From: Anaerosolibacter sp.
Lineage (GTDB): Bacteria; Bacillota; Clostridia; Peptostreptococcales; Thermotaleaceae
Reading direction: 5' to 3'
Assembly: GCF_029240175.1 (NCBI RefSeq)
Contig: NZ_JARBTM010000034.1
Coordinates: forward strand, 1 to 43,253
DNA length: 43,253 nt
A program made the position numbers and the translations under genes. This document shows, piece after piece, positions 33,437-42,146 of the stretch; the stretch's first letter is position 1, and each line of letters begins with the position of its first letter. The notes beneath the pieces are model-generated. The model saw nothing but the letters and a program-made list of their open reading frames with translations, was not told the origin of the DNA and ran no database searches.

Positions 33437-33787
33437 GTGCTTGTAAAAAGAGGAGACATTTTCTATGCCGATCTAAGTCCTGTAATTGGATCCGAGCAAG
33501 GTGGCGTACGACCAGTGCTGATCGTTCAGAATGATGTAGGAAACAAGTATAGTCCTACGGTGATCGTAGCAGCTATAACTTCCCAAATTAATAAAGCGAA
33601 ATTGCCGACACATATCGAAATAAGTGCCTCAGAATATGGGCTGACGAAGGACTCTGTTGTGTTGTTAGAGCAGGTAAGAACCATTGATAAAAGACGCTTA
33701 AGGGAAAAAATTGGTCATTTTGATGAAGATAAGATGAATAAGGTAAATGAGGCTCTTTTGATTAGTTTAGGATTGGTGGAATTCTAG
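33437..33787 (+). CDS. ndoA: mRNA interferase EndoA (MazF family)
   Basis: A 116-residue MazF-type endoribonuclease beginning [20 protein letters not shown] and containing [20 protein letters not shown] and [13 protein letters not shown]. It is very close in sequence and length to Bacillus subtilis EndoA, which cuts RNA at UACAU. The GTG at 33437 is preferred over the GTG at 33428: it gives the family-standard start and a workable distance to GGAG (33423-33426). The catalytic basic and serine/threonine residues of the family (R in GGVRP, T in AAITSQ) are present. It is coupled to its antitoxin. Confidence 0.95.
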   Translation: MLVKRGDIFYADLSPVIGSEQGGVRPVLIVQNDVGNKYSPTVIVAAITSQINKAKLPTHIEISASEYGLTKDSVVLLEQVRTIDKRRLREKIGHFDEDKMNKVNEALLISLGLVEF

Positions 33788-33813
33788 GTGGTTGATATAC
33801 AACCACCTTTTTA
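33786..33813 (+). terminator. Intrinsic terminator of ndoAI-ndoA
   Basis: AGGTGGTTG (33786-33794) and CAACCACCT (33800-33808) form a perfect 9-bp stem with a 5-nt loop, followed by TTTTT. Confidence 0.9.
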
Positions 33814-33860
33814 AATGGGTGTTTTTAATGTAGGGAGATAGAATATTTAAGTCAAGAACT

Positions 33861-33932
33861 GTAGGGGACGTGCCCCTGTGCCGTTCCGCCTGGTATGATT
33901 ATTAGCGGAAGGCCACAGGGGGCCTTCCCTAC
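33861..33932. repeat. MITE-like palindromic element with GTAGGG/CCCTAC ends
   Basis: A 72-bp element. The CCCTGTG...CCGTTCCGC left arm pairs imperfectly with GCGGAAGGCCACAGGG. Alternatively it forms three small hairpins, GGGG/CCCC, TTCCGC/GCGGAA and GGCC/GGCC. It is closely related to 43165-43241 and lies in the 302-nt gap between ndoA and the exported-protein gene. The rest of that gap holds only the promoter of the latter. Confidence 0.65.
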
Positions 33933-33985
33933 GAAGAATAGATGTAATAAAAAATTAATAAACCTTTCACAGATTCAGAAAGCTT

Positions 33986-34013
33986 TTGACGGGGATTTGT
34001 GATAAAATATAGA
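33986..34013 (+). promoter_or_regulatory. Promoter of the exported-protein gene
   Basis: TTGACG (33986-33991), a 16-nt spacer and TATAGA (34008-34013). An extended -10, TGATAAAAT (34000-34008), overlaps it and may be the real -10. Confidence 0.45.
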
Positions 34014-34089
34014 TGAGTTTCGTCATATTTATATAAGGAATGATAAAAACTTTCTTATTTCCCAGGAAATAGACAAAGGAGGACAACCT

Positions 34090-34593
34090 ATGTGGAAAAA
34101 AGTTAGAAATAGTAAAATTTATGTAGCTCTACTGGGCGCAGCGATTTTATTCACCGTATCAACACAAGTAACAAAAGCTGGTTATCTAAATCCTGGTACA
34201 TCTGAAGATCCTATTGTTACGCAAAGTTATGTGGAGAAAAGAAATGAACAGTTAAAATACTACATAGATCAAAAAATTTCTGAGATAGGCAGTACTTCGT
34301 TACCGTCCAATGGGTCCCAGGAAGCAGCTACCTTCCAAGTAATCGAAGTAAACAAAGGACAAAGGGTTATTGGAAAGGGTGGAACAGAAATGATCCTGCG
34401 GTCTGGAACAGCAAAGGCCATTGCAAGCCAATCAGGAGGATTGTCGAACTTAACCTCAGGAAAAGACTTGCAGTCAGATGAAAATGTCCCATTGAACCAT
34501 CTTATTTTAATACCTAGAGATGACGGCAGAGGTCTTAACATTACCTGGGATAAAACGTTCATTCTAATCAAAGGCGGTTATGAGATAAGATAA
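34090..34593 (+). CDS. Exported protein of unknown function
   Basis: A 167-residue protein with a Sec-type signal sequence (KIYVALLGAAILFTVSTQVT, about 10-29) and probable cleavage after TKA at about residue 32. The mature start, YLNPGTSEDPIVTQSYVE, resembles a 'DPLVTKSYVD' motif that I recall from secreted clostridial proteins. The rest (VIEVNKGQRVIGKGGTEMIL, then LILIPRDDGRGL) suggests a small beta-rich domain. I cannot assign a function. AGGAGG precedes the ATG. It has its own promoter and a strong terminator, and lies directly before the murJ operon, so an envelope role is plausible. Confidence 0.8.
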   Translation: MWKKVRNSKIYVALLGAAILFTVSTQVTKAGYLNPGTSEDPIVTQSYVEKRNEQLKYYIDQKISEIGSTSLPSNGSQEAATFQVIEVNKGQRVIGKGGTEMILRSGTAKAIASQSGGLSNLTSGKDLQSDENVPLNHLILIPRDDGRGLNITWDKTFILIKGGYEIR

Positions 34594-34597
34594 ATTT

Positions 34598-34621
34598 AAA
34601 AGCGCTCCGGCGCTTTTTTTA
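34598..34621 (+). terminator. Intrinsic terminator before murJ
   Basis: AAAAGCGC (34598-34605), loop TCCG, GCGCTTTT (34610-34617), then more Ts. Only about 33 nt separate it from the murJ start, so murJ needs read-through or a promoter overlapping the terminator (ATAGTATAAA at 34621-34630 could be a -10). Confidence 0.85.
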
Positions 34622-34653
34622 TAGTATAAACACTGGAATTATTGGAGGCGAAA

Positions 34654-36231
34654 ATGGAAGAACGAAAAAAGACTGCCAATACAATTATCATTGTCGTTGC
34701 ACTAACCTTTCTAGCAAAGTTTATTGGTTTTTTTCGAGAAGCCCTTCTTGGAAGTCGCATCGGTGCGGATATGGCCTCGGATGCCTACATCATGGCGTTC
34801 TATACAACCATCAGTAATTTTATCAGTATTGGGACAGCGATTACCATTGCTGCAATACCCATTATTGTAGAGAGGTTGACTTTAAAAGGAAAGAAGGAGG
34901 CTTTTGCCCTTTCCAATCAGCTGTTAAATGTGGTTTCACTGCTGGCTCTGGGACTCATAGGGTTTGGCTTTATTTATGCAGAACAGATCATGGGTTTTCT
35001 AGCCAAGGGTTTTGAGGGTGAAAAGTTGATATTGACAACAAACTTAGCGAGAATCATGCTTCCTGCCCTAATATGTATCTGTATTACTTATATTTTTGTA
35101 TCAATACTTCAGTCTCTTGGCATATTTGGTATTACCTCTTTTATTAGTGTGCCTGCAAATATCATCGCAATTGGTTTTTTATTTTTCTATGCTAAAGACT
35201 ATGGGGTAAAAGGACTGGCCTATGTGACTTTAATAGGCTGGATACTTCAATTTGCCATTCAGATACCATTTTTGCATAAGGCAGGATTTCGATATAAGTT
35301 AACATTTAATTTTAAGGATGAATTACTAAGGAGATTCTTTAAGATTATTATTCCAGTTACGGCTGTGGCATCAGTAAACCAGATCAATATGCTGTTAGAT
35401 GAGATGCAAGCATCCAATCTGCATCATGGTAAGGTTTCTGCCCTTTATTATGCTGGGATGTTGTATTTAGCGATCGCCAGTATTATGGTCTACGGTATCA
35501 GTGCGGTAATGTTCCCAAAGTTTGCTGAAAATGCTGTGAAAATGGAGAAACGGCAGTATGGACTATTCGTGACTTCAATTATAAAAATGTTGATTTTTGT
35601 GATGCTTCCCATGACTGTGGGCATAGGACTATTGAGTAAACCTCTTATCCGCTTAATCTTTGAGCGGGGAGCATTTGACAGTGAAGCGGCTATGCTAACA
35701 GGTATGGCCCTGTCCCTTTATGCCCTTGGCATGATGGGGTATGCAATACTGGACGTAATCAACAAAGCGCTTTATGCCTTACAGGATACAAAGATTCCAG
35801 TCATCTTTTCAATATTCATGATGGGACTCAATTTCCTTTTAAACGGTGTATTGGCTAAAGCCTATGATGTGGCAGGAATTGCCCTTGCTACGACCATTGC
35901 CATAACATTAGGTGCGGTTGGATTGATGATCGCTTTTAAGGGAAAAGTCGGAACCTTTGGGGGAAGGAAATTATTACAGAGTTTAATGAAGGTTGCATTT
36001 GGATGTCTTGTCATGGCATTTATGGTAATATTAACGGGTAAGCTGCTGGATACCTACTTTACAGGAGCAGGTTTAAGTATTAAGATATTAAGAGTAGGCA
36101 TTCCAAGTTTTGTAGGGGTTTTAAGCTATGCATTGGTTACCTTGAAACTAAAGATAGAAGAAGCAGTGTACATAGCCAATACATTTATTCATCCTATAAT
36201 AAACAAGATTAGAAGAAAATCCTTGATATAA
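34654..36231 (+). CDS. murJ: MurJ/MviN family lipid flippase
   Basis: A 525-residue polytopic protein with about 14 predicted membrane helices, the first at roughly 10-32. The signature near the N-terminus, FFREALLGSRIGADMASDAY, matches MurJ/MviN (MOP superfamily), which flips lipid II or related undecaprenyl-linked precursors. The ATG at 34654 is preferred over a TTG at 34642 because GGAGG (34644-34648) then has normal spacing. It begins an operon with a DUF5693 protein, csaB and tagA. Its substrate could therefore be a secondary cell-wall polymer precursor rather than lipid II. Which one cannot be decided from sequence. Confidence 0.92.
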   Translation: MEERKKTANTIIIVVALTFLAKFIGFFREALLGSRIGADMASDAYIMAFYTTISNFISIGTAITIAAIPIIVERLTLKGKKEAFALSNQLLNVVSLLALGLIGFGFIYAEQIMGFLAKGFEGEKLILTTNLARIMLPALICICITYIFVSILQSLGIFGITSFISVPANIIAIGFLFFYAKDYGVKGLAYVTLIGWILQFAIQIPFLHKAGFRYKLTFNFKDELLRRFFKIIIPVTAVASVNQINMLLDEMQASNLHHGKVSALYYAGMLYLAIASIMVYGISAVMFPKFAENAVKMEKRQYGLFVTSIIKMLIFVMLPMTVGIGLLSKPLIRLIFERGAFDSEAAMLTGMALSLYALGMMGYAILDVINKALYALQDTKIPVIFSIFMMGLNFLLNGVLAKAYDVAGIALATTIAITLGAVGLMIAFKGKVGTFGGRKLLQSLMKVAFGCLVMAFMVILTGKLLDTYFTGAGLSIKILRVGIPSFVGVLSYALVTLKLKIEEAVYIANTFIHPIINKIRRKSLI

Positions 36232-36253
36232 GATAAATGAAGGGTGTGACAAA

Positions 36254-38413
36254 ATGAAGAAAAATAGTATTATTCTTATGATCCTTGTACTAGGTTTGAT
36301 CGTGTCTTCCTTGTCTGCTTTTGAAAGGGTCGCTGTAGAAGGGCAAAATAAGACCGTAGATATAACGGTAGACTATCTGGAGGTTGAAAAGCTTGCAAAG
36401 CAATCAGATCAGGATGTAAAATGGTGGCTTGGACAGTTTAAGGATATGGGGATCAGCTCCGTGGCTTTAAATGAGGAAAGCTTTGAAACCCTATCGGCAG
36501 AAAAGAAACCTATTCACTTCGATGTTGTGGGAAATATCCTTGAAGAGTTAGACTGGCAGGATAAGTATCCGAAGCATGTGGCTGATTATTTGTCTACTGG
36601 AGATATAGATCATTATGATTTTGTGGTAACAACAAATGACCAAGGGTTGTTTCAATTTATAAAAAATGCACTAGAACTGCGATATGATCCTAAAAAAATA
36701 AAGATATTTGCAGAGGATAATCGTTATGTTTTTGTTCTTGACGGAGACATCAAAGATGCCCTTTATACCCAGAAAAGAACGTTGATTGATCAAGAGAGTA
36801 AGCCTTATAAAGAAGAAACCCTATTATTTGGATCGCAGCTTATGCGTCTTTCCCTTGGGTTAGATACAGAAAAAGTAGACATTGTAAAGGAAAGTGGTTT
36901 AGAAGTACTGCCAAGACCATATAATTACCAAGATTGGTCAGGTGATCATTATGTGAAAGCTGTATTGGGGGATTATGAGAGACTTGGTGTAAATCCAAAG
37001 TATATGATTTTTGGCGGAAAGCAGGTTCTTGGATATCCTGATGCTGTGGAAATCACAGAATCCTATATAAAGAAAAATGATATAAAACTTGGCCTTATAG
37101 AGAGCACTGTTCAGAGAGAGCATATTAAGCAGGATGGATTGGAAGAATTAGCGAGGAGCCTTGAGTATAATAGTATTAGAATTTTTTCTGTGCCCCCATA
37201 TATTCAAAAAAGGTTTAAATTCTATAATTATGAAGGTGCAGAAGAAATCGAAAATACCCTTTATCGGGGAATTACTGAGCGTAATATCCGTATGATTTAT
37301 TTTAGACCTTTCATGAAAGATGATCGGGTATATGTTACCGATGTCGAAGAATACAAAAAGACATTTGATCAGCTAAAGGGAAGAATTGCTGAACATGGCA
37401 TGACCTTCGGCGAAGCCAGCGTCATGGCAGCGAATCACTTAGATATATGGAAAAAGATCGTGATGGGCTGGGGAATCGCAGCTGCCGTGGTACTACTCGT
37501 TTCTTACTTTATAACATTGAATGATAAATTTAAATATGGATTGTTAGTCGTTGGAATTATAGGTGTCACCGGGATGTGTTATGTACTTCCGTCATGGGCC
37601 GATAAGATATTGGCTTTAACTGCAGCCATTGTATTTCCATCCTTAAGTATGGTGTATCTATTTAACATGAGCAGACAATACTATGACAATAAGAAAAAAG
37701 ATCGAAGTCTAGCCAATAGCATACTACTGGGCATAAGGGATCTATTGGTAACCTCCGCTATATCATTCATGGGTGCCCTTTTTGTAGCCAGTGCCCTTTC
37801 GGACATTGAGTATTTGTTAGAAATGGACATTTTCAGAGGGGTTAAGGCGGCGCAGCTCTTGCCTATCGTTGTATTTGGTGTGATCTATATGATGTATTTT
37901 GGATATAAGAGAAAACAAGATACGAAGAGACAGCCTCAATTGCCTATAGACGACATGAAACGTTTATTGTTCGATAATATTAAGATCATTTATGTGGCTG
38001 CAGCAGCCGTTGTATTGGCGGCTGGTTACATTTATATTGCTCGAACAGGCCACGAAACAAATATTCAGCCTTCTACATTTGAAATGATCACAAGGAATCT
38101 ACTGGAGGTTAAGCTATTGGCTCGACCAAGGACAAAGGAATTCTTGATTGCTTTCCCAGCAATTATTGTTGCGGTTTATGCAGCGCGTCATCGGTACAAG
38201 ACCCTTTTATTCTTAGCGGGATTGGCAGGGATTATTGGGCAGACATCTATTGTAAATACATTTAGTCACCTAAGAACGCCTATGTATCTTTCTTTGATCC
38301 GTACAGTGTATGCTTTAGGATTTGGTATTGTTTTAGGAATTGGTTATGTAGTTGTTCTAGAAATCAGCATGAGATTAATAAGACTTGTGAGAGGTGAAAA
38401 ACTGCATGGCTAA
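36254..38413 (+). CDS. DUF5693 family membrane protein
   Basis: A 719-residue protein. One N-terminal membrane segment (about 5-22) is followed by a roughly 370-residue extracytoplasmic region (YLEVEKLAKQSDQDVKWWL, MIFGGKQVLGYPDAVEITES) and a C-terminal block of about eight hydrophobic helices (from about 403). Length and layout match the DUF5693 family, which I associate with csaB in Gram-positive envelope clusters. The function is unknown. Polymer export or ligation is only a guess from topology and neighbours. GAAGGGTG precedes the ATG. It overlaps the csaB start by 8 nt. Confidence 0.8.
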   Translation: MKKNSIILMILVLGLIVSSLSAFERVAVEGQNKTVDITVDYLEVEKLAKQSDQDVKWWLGQFKDMGISSVALNEESFETLSAEKKPIHFDVVGNILEELDWQDKYPKHVADYLSTGDIDHYDFVVTTNDQGLFQFIKNALELRYDPKKIKIFAEDNRYVFVLDGDIKDALYTQKRTLIDQESKPYKEETLLFGSQLMRLSLGLDTEKVDIVKESGLEVLPRPYNYQDWSGDHYVKAVLGDYERLGVNPKYMIFGGKQVLGYPDAVEITESYIKKNDIKLGLIESTVQREHIKQDGLEELARSLEYNSIRIFSVPPYIQKRFKFYNYEGAEEIENTLYRGITERNIRMIYFRPFMKDDRVYVTDVEEYKKTFDQLKGRIAEHGMTFGEASVMAANHLDIWKKIVMGWGIAAAVVLLVSYFITLNDKFKYGLLVVGIIGVTGMCYVLPSWADKILALTAAIVFPSLSMVYLFNMSRQYYDNKKKDRSLANSILLGIRDLLVTSAISFMGALFVASALSDIEYLLEMDIFRGVKAAQLLPIVVFGVIYMMYFGYKRKQDTKRQPQLPIDDMKRLLFDNIKIIYVAAAAVVLAAGYIYIARTGHETNIQPSTFEMITRNLLEVKLLARPRTKEFLIAFPAIIVAVYAARHRYKTLLFLAGLAGIIGQTSIVNTFSHLRTPMYLSLIRTVYALGFGIVLGIGYVVVLEISMRLIRLVRGEKLHG

Positions 38414-39515
38414 GATTGTAATTTCTGGTTATTATGGATTCAATAACATCGGAGATGAGTCCATTTTGACATCTATTGTTAATAACCTCAAGCAGGCTAT
38501 TCCAAATGTGGATATCACAGTTTTATCGGTGAATCCTCAAAGTACAGAGAAGAAACATGGTGTGAAGGCAATCAATCGTAAAAATGCTATGCAGATCCTT
38601 CAGGAAATCAAGAATTGTGATCTATTAATTAGCGGAGGCGGCAGTCTTCTTCAGGATGTAACCAGCGGGAAGAGTATCAGCTATTATCTCGGTGTTATTA
38701 TGATGGGACTTATGATGAAAAAAAGGGTTATGATTTACAGCCAAGGGATTGGGCCTGTCAATAGGAGTTATAACCGAATGCTAGTAAAATACGTGCTCAA
38801 TAAAGTGGATTGTATTACGGTTCGAGATGAAAAATCAAAGGATGAGTTGTTAAATATAGGCGTAAATATTCCCCCTGTCTTTATTACTGCCGATCCTGTT
38901 ATTGGATTGGACAAGGTGCCTTTGGAATTAGGTAGGACACAACTGATCAAGGAAGGTTTAGAGGCAGACAACGGTAAGCCAATCATTGGTTTTGCCATTA
39001 GGGGCTGGAAGAAGAATGACAGGCTAAAGTCAGTATTGGCAAAAACTGCTGATCGACTCATCGAGAAGCTTGATGTACAGGTGGTATTTGTACCCTTCCA
39101 TTATGGTGAAGATATTCGCTTTATGGAAGAAATAGAAGAAGAAATGAATCAAAAAGCAGTTTTTGTGAAGCACAAATACGATGTGCAGGAGATGCTGGGG
39201 ATTACAGGGAACTTTGATCTTCTGATAGGGGTAAGGCTGCACTCCCTTATTTTTGCAGCAATTATGAATGTACCAATGATTGGTATATCCTATGATCCTA
39301 AAAACGATAGCTTTATGGCATCACTAGAACAAAAATGCCTATGTGAGGTCGAAGAACTTGCCCTAGAAGATTTATTGATTGATATAGAAGCAAAGTGGGC
39401 CAATCTTCAAGGAGAAAAAGAGATTCTTAAAAAGTGTGTGATTCAACTAAAGGATAAGTTAGCATTAAATGAAAAATTAGTTCGTGATCTTTTGGCTGGA
39501 GAGGTGATTCGATGA
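38406..39515 (+). CDS. csaB: Polysaccharide pyruvyl transferase CsaB
   Basis: A 369-residue enzyme that adds ketal-linked pyruvate to a secondary cell-wall polysaccharide, the ligand by which SLH-domain proteins are anchored. It has GYYGFNNIGDES near the N-terminus, LLISGGGSLLQD (about 80-91), VMIYSQGIGPV and the later IGVRLHSLIFAAI with the catalytic-type His. The ATG at 38406 is preferred over a GTG at 38394, as GAGGTG (38391-38396) then has 9 nt spacing. It overlaps DUF5693 at its start and tagA by 4 nt at its end, so translation is coupled. Confidence 0.92.
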   Translation: MAKIVISGYYGFNNIGDESILTSIVNNLKQAIPNVDITVLSVNPQSTEKKHGVKAINRKNAMQILQEIKNCDLLISGGGSLLQDVTSGKSISYYLGVIMMGLMMKKRVMIYSQGIGPVNRSYNRMLVKYVLNKVDCITVRDEKSKDELLNIGVNIPPVFITADPVIGLDKVPLELGRTQLIKEGLEADNGKPIIGFAIRGWKKNDRLKSVLAKTADRLIEKLDVQVVFVPFHYGEDIRFMEEIEEEMNQKAVFVKHKYDVQEMLGITGNFDLLIGVRLHSLIFAAIMNVPMIGISYDPKNDSFMASLEQKCLCEVEELALEDLLIDIEAKWANLQGEKEILKKCVIQLKDKLALNEKLVRDLLAGEVIR

Positions 39516-40237
39516 GGAAACAAGTAAGAATTATGGGTGTGCCCATAGATCAGGTAACCCTTGAGGATGCCTGCAATGTCTTTCAAGGATTTATCGAAGG
39601 AAAGGACTGTCGTATCATCGTTACACCGAATACGGAAATTGTCATGGAAGCCCAGAAGGATGCTTCACTATTGACGGTTATCGAAGATGCTGATTTGGTG
39701 ATACCCGATGGCATTGGTTTAATTTATGCCTCTAAGATACAACGAACAGGATTAACAGAACGGGTGACGGGTGTAGATTTGATGCTAAAAATTTTGAATT
39801 ATTGTAACCAGCATCAAAAAAGGATATTTCTTTTTGGCGGAAAACCTGGCGTTGCAGCAATGGCAGGAGAAAACATTTCTAATAAGTTTTCAAATATCAA
39901 CGTCGTAGGGGTTAGAGACGGCTACTTCAAAGCTGAAGAAGAACCTGAGATTCTTGAAGAGATTAATGCCAGCGGTGCGGATATCTTGTTTGTGGCCTTA
40001 GGGGCACCTAAGCAAGAAAAATTGATGCATCAATATCGGCAGGTGTTAAAAACAAAGGTAGCCATGGGCGTTGGGGGCGGCATCGACATCTGGGCAGGTA
40101 CCGCAAAAAGGGCGCCGGAGATTTATCAAAAGCTAGGGTTGGAATGGTTCTATCGATTGATGAAAGAACCTTGGAGATACAAGAGGATGATGGCCCTGCC
40201 AAAATTTATGATCAAGGTACTGCTGAGTGAAAAATAA
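39512..40237 (+). CDS. tagA: WecG/TagA/CpsF family glycosyltransferase
   Basis: A 241-residue GT26 glycosyltransferase that probably adds N-acetylmannosamine to GlcNAc-pyrophosphoryl-undecaprenol, the linkage-unit step for teichoic acid-like polymers. Motifs are VTPNTEIVMEAQKD, DLVIPDGIGLIYAS, FLFGGKPGVA and FVALGAPKQEKLM (about 155-170). The ATG overlaps the csaB stop as ATGA. It is the last gene of the murJ operon. A terminator overlaps its stop codon. With CsaB it indicates a pyruvylated, ManNAc-containing secondary wall polymer. The sugar is inferred from the family. Confidence 0.92.
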   Translation: MRKQVRIMGVPIDQVTLEDACNVFQGFIEGKDCRIIVTPNTEIVMEAQKDASLLTVIEDADLVIPDGIGLIYASKIQRTGLTERVTGVDLMLKILNYCNQHQKRIFLFGGKPGVAAMAGENISNKFSNINVVGVRDGYFKAEEEPEILEEINASGADILFVALGAPKQEKLMHQYRQVLKTKVAMGVGGGIDIWAGTAKRAPEIYQKLGLEWFYRLMKEPWRYKRMMALPKFMIKVLLSEK

Positions 40238-40257
40238 AACTCAGTGGTATTTTTTTG
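40223..40257 (+). terminator. Terminator of the murJ-tagA operon
   Basis: CTGAGT (40223-40228) and ACTCAG (40239-40244), with the tagA stop in the loop, followed by TGGTATTTTTTT. Confidence 0.6.
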
Positions 40258-40351
40258 AGGGCAGATTCTGTGTAGTTAAATTTATTGAAGCAGCATGGTT
40301 TAATAGGAATAAGGATATGCTAGTTTGTAGATATTTTATTTAAATTGATAA

Positions 40352-40388
40352 TGGGTATAGATAAGTAAGTGACTTTGGGTATAGATAA
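40352..40388 (+). repeat. 13-bp direct repeats upstream of the yitT promoter
   Basis: TGGGTATAGATAA occurs exactly at 40352-40364 and 40376-40388, a 24-bp period. They lie just upstream of the -35, a usual place for an activator or repressor. The rest of the 202-nt gap shows nothing further. Confidence 0.5.
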
Positions 40389-40396
40389 AAAGAAAA

Positions 40397-40424
40397 TTGA
40401 TATCATGTGTAACTATGGTATAAT
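40397..40424 (+). promoter_or_regulatory. Sigma-A promoter of yitT (very short leader)
   Basis: TTGATA (40397-40402), a 16-nt spacer and a perfect TATAAT (40419-40424) with TGG extended -10. The ATG at 40440 is only 15 nt after the -10, so the mRNA should start around 40431, inside the ribosome site GAGGTG. Confidence 0.6.
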
Positions 40425-40439
40425 AATTGAGGTGAAATC

Positions 40440-41303
40440 ATGAGAGAACGATTTGTATCTTCTGTATTTCTTGAGTACATGTTAATCACAGTGGGGTCTG
40501 CCTTATTGGCTTTCGGGCTGGTGTTTTTTTTAGAACCAAACACCATAGCACCTGGAGGGGTGACTGGTTTGGCTATTATAATACAGAAGATTTCTGGGAT
40601 TCCTATCGATATAACCAATTTAGCCATCAATATCCCCTTGTTTATCTTAGGTTTAGCTACCTTAGGTAAGTATTTTGGAATAAAGACAGCCTATGGTACC
40701 CTTATTTTGTCTGTATTTATAAGATTTTTTATGAATATCGTAGGGCCAGGTTATGTTGGGGTGGAAGACATGCTGCTCTCGGCTTTATATGGCGGGGTAT
40801 TGGTGGGTGCAGGCATAGGATTCGTATTTAAGGCTGGCGGTACTACCGGCGGAACTGACTTAGCTGGTGCCATATTAAACAAATACATACCAAGTATCAG
40901 TATTCCAAAGCTGATGATGGGGTTTGACCTCATGATCGTAGCAGCAGCAGGAATTGTTAATAGAAAGATAGAAACATCCCTCTATTCCATCATTGCCCTC
41001 TATATTACGGTAAAAATAGCTGATTTCATCGTGGAAGATTTGAACTATGCCAAGGCGTTTTATATTATCTCCGATAATCCCCATGAAATCGGTAGCGAGA
41101 TTCTTAAGACCTTAAATAGGGGTGTCACAGTATTAAAGGCCCAAGGGATGTATACGGGCAGTGAAAAAGAAGTGCTGCTGTGTGTGATCAATAGAAGTCA
41201 AATGACAAAGCTAAAAGACATTGTTCGCAAGATTGATGAAAATGCTTTTGTAATGGTAACAACGGTCCATGAAGTCCTAGGAGAAGGATTTATGAAAAAA
41301 TAA
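40440..41303 (+). CDS. YitT family membrane protein (DUF161 + DUF2179)
   Basis: A 287-residue membrane protein. About five or six hydrophobic segments fill residues 10-200, with conserved FLEPNTIAPGGVTGLAII and FKAGGTTGGTDLAGAIL. A soluble C-terminal DUF2179 domain follows (about 210-287: AFYIISDNPHEIGSEILKTL, RGVTVLKAQGMYTG). The family's transport role is not established. GAGGTG precedes the ATG. The gene is followed after 15 nt by the transketolase subunits and is probably co-transcribed, so its operon ties it to central carbon metabolism only by position. Confidence 0.9.
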   Translation: MRERFVSSVFLEYMLITVGSALLAFGLVFFLEPNTIAPGGVTGLAIIIQKISGIPIDITNLAINIPLFILGLATLGKYFGIKTAYGTLILSVFIRFFMNIVGPGYVGVEDMLLSALYGGVLVGAGIGFVFKAGGTTGGTDLAGAILNKYIPSISIPKLMMGFDLMIVAAAGIVNRKIETSLYSIIALYITVKIADFIVEDLNYAKAFYIISDNPHEIGSEILKTLNRGVTVLKAQGMYTGSEKEVLLCVINRSQMTKLKDIVRKIDENAFVMVTTVHEVLGEGFMKK

Positions 41304-41318
41304 TGAGGAGGGATTTGT

Positions 41319-42146
41319 TTGGCAAAGGTAGATTATGAAAAACTAAAACAAGTTGCCACGGAAATACGTAAGGATATTATTCGCTCTGTTCATGCAGCAG
41401 GATCTGGGCATCCAGGGGGTTCCTTATCGGCAGCAGATATCTTGGCAACTTTATATTTCCATAAAATGAAGGTGGATCCACAGAATCCTAAATGGGAGGA
41501 TCGAGACCGCTTTGTACTTTCGAAAGGGCATGGCGCACCAGTGCTGTATGCAACTTTGGCGGAAAAAGGTTTTTTCCCTAAAGAGGAGCTTTTAAAGCTG
41601 AGACATGTGGATGCAATGCTTCAAGGGCACCCAGATATGAAAGGGACACCAGGTGTAGAAATGTCCACAGGTTCATTAGGGCAAGGTTTTTCTACCAGCA
41701 TAGGAATGGCTTTGGCCTCTAAGCTGGATCAGAAAAATAACCGTGTTTATGTATTGTTAGGGGATGGAGAAGTACAAGAAGGAATTGTTTGGGAAGCAGC
41801 TATGGCAGCAGCCCATTATAAATTAGACAATCTTACAGCGATTATGGATTTTAACGGTTTGCAAATTGACGGATGTACCGATGATGTTATGTGTATCAAT
41901 CCTATTGCAGACAAATGGGAGAGCTTCCGCTGGCATGTTGTTGTGATTGACGGCCATAACTATGAAGAAATCGTCAATGCCTTGGATGAGGCAGAGGCTA
42001 CAAAAGGAAAACCAACCATGATTATTGCGAAAACGATTAAAGGAAAAGGGGTCTCCTTTATGGAAAATCAAGTGGGCTGGCATGGTAATGCACCAAAGAA
42101 AGAAGACGCAGAAAAAGCCCTTGAAGAACTAGGAGGTGCAAGATAA
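41319..42146 (+). CDS. Transketolase, N-terminal (thiamine diphosphate) subunit
   Basis: A 275-residue split transketolase subunit carrying the diphosphate-binding half. It has [20 protein letters not shown] (about 24-43), [23 protein letters not shown], and the ThDP/Mg motif GDGEVQEG with a later [10 protein letters not shown]. It starts with TTG, supported by GAGGAGGG 6 nt upstream. The stop TAA overlaps the ATG of the C-terminal subunit (TAATG), which should give equal synthesis. Together they move two-carbon units in the non-oxidative pentose phosphate pathway. Split forms are usual in clostridia and archaea. Confidence 0.95.
   Translation: MAKVDYEKLKQVATEIRKDIIRSVHAAGSGHPGGSLSAADILATLYFHKMKVDPQNPKWEDRDRFVLSKGHGAPVLYATLAEKGFFPKEELLKLRHVDAMLQGHPDMKGTPGVEMSTGSLGQGFSTSIGMALASKLDQKNNRVYVLLGDGEVQEGIVWEAAMAAAHYKLDNLTAIMDFNGLQIDGCTDDVMCINPIADKWESFRWHVVVIDGHNYEEIVNALDEAEATKGKPTMIIAKTIKGKGVSFMENQVGWHGNAPKKEDAEKALEELGGAR

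Noticed and set aside
40352-40388. Direct repeats considered as a CRISPR remnant
   Set aside because: Only two 13-bp units at the promoter, with no cas genes and no repeat-spacer array anywhere in the window.
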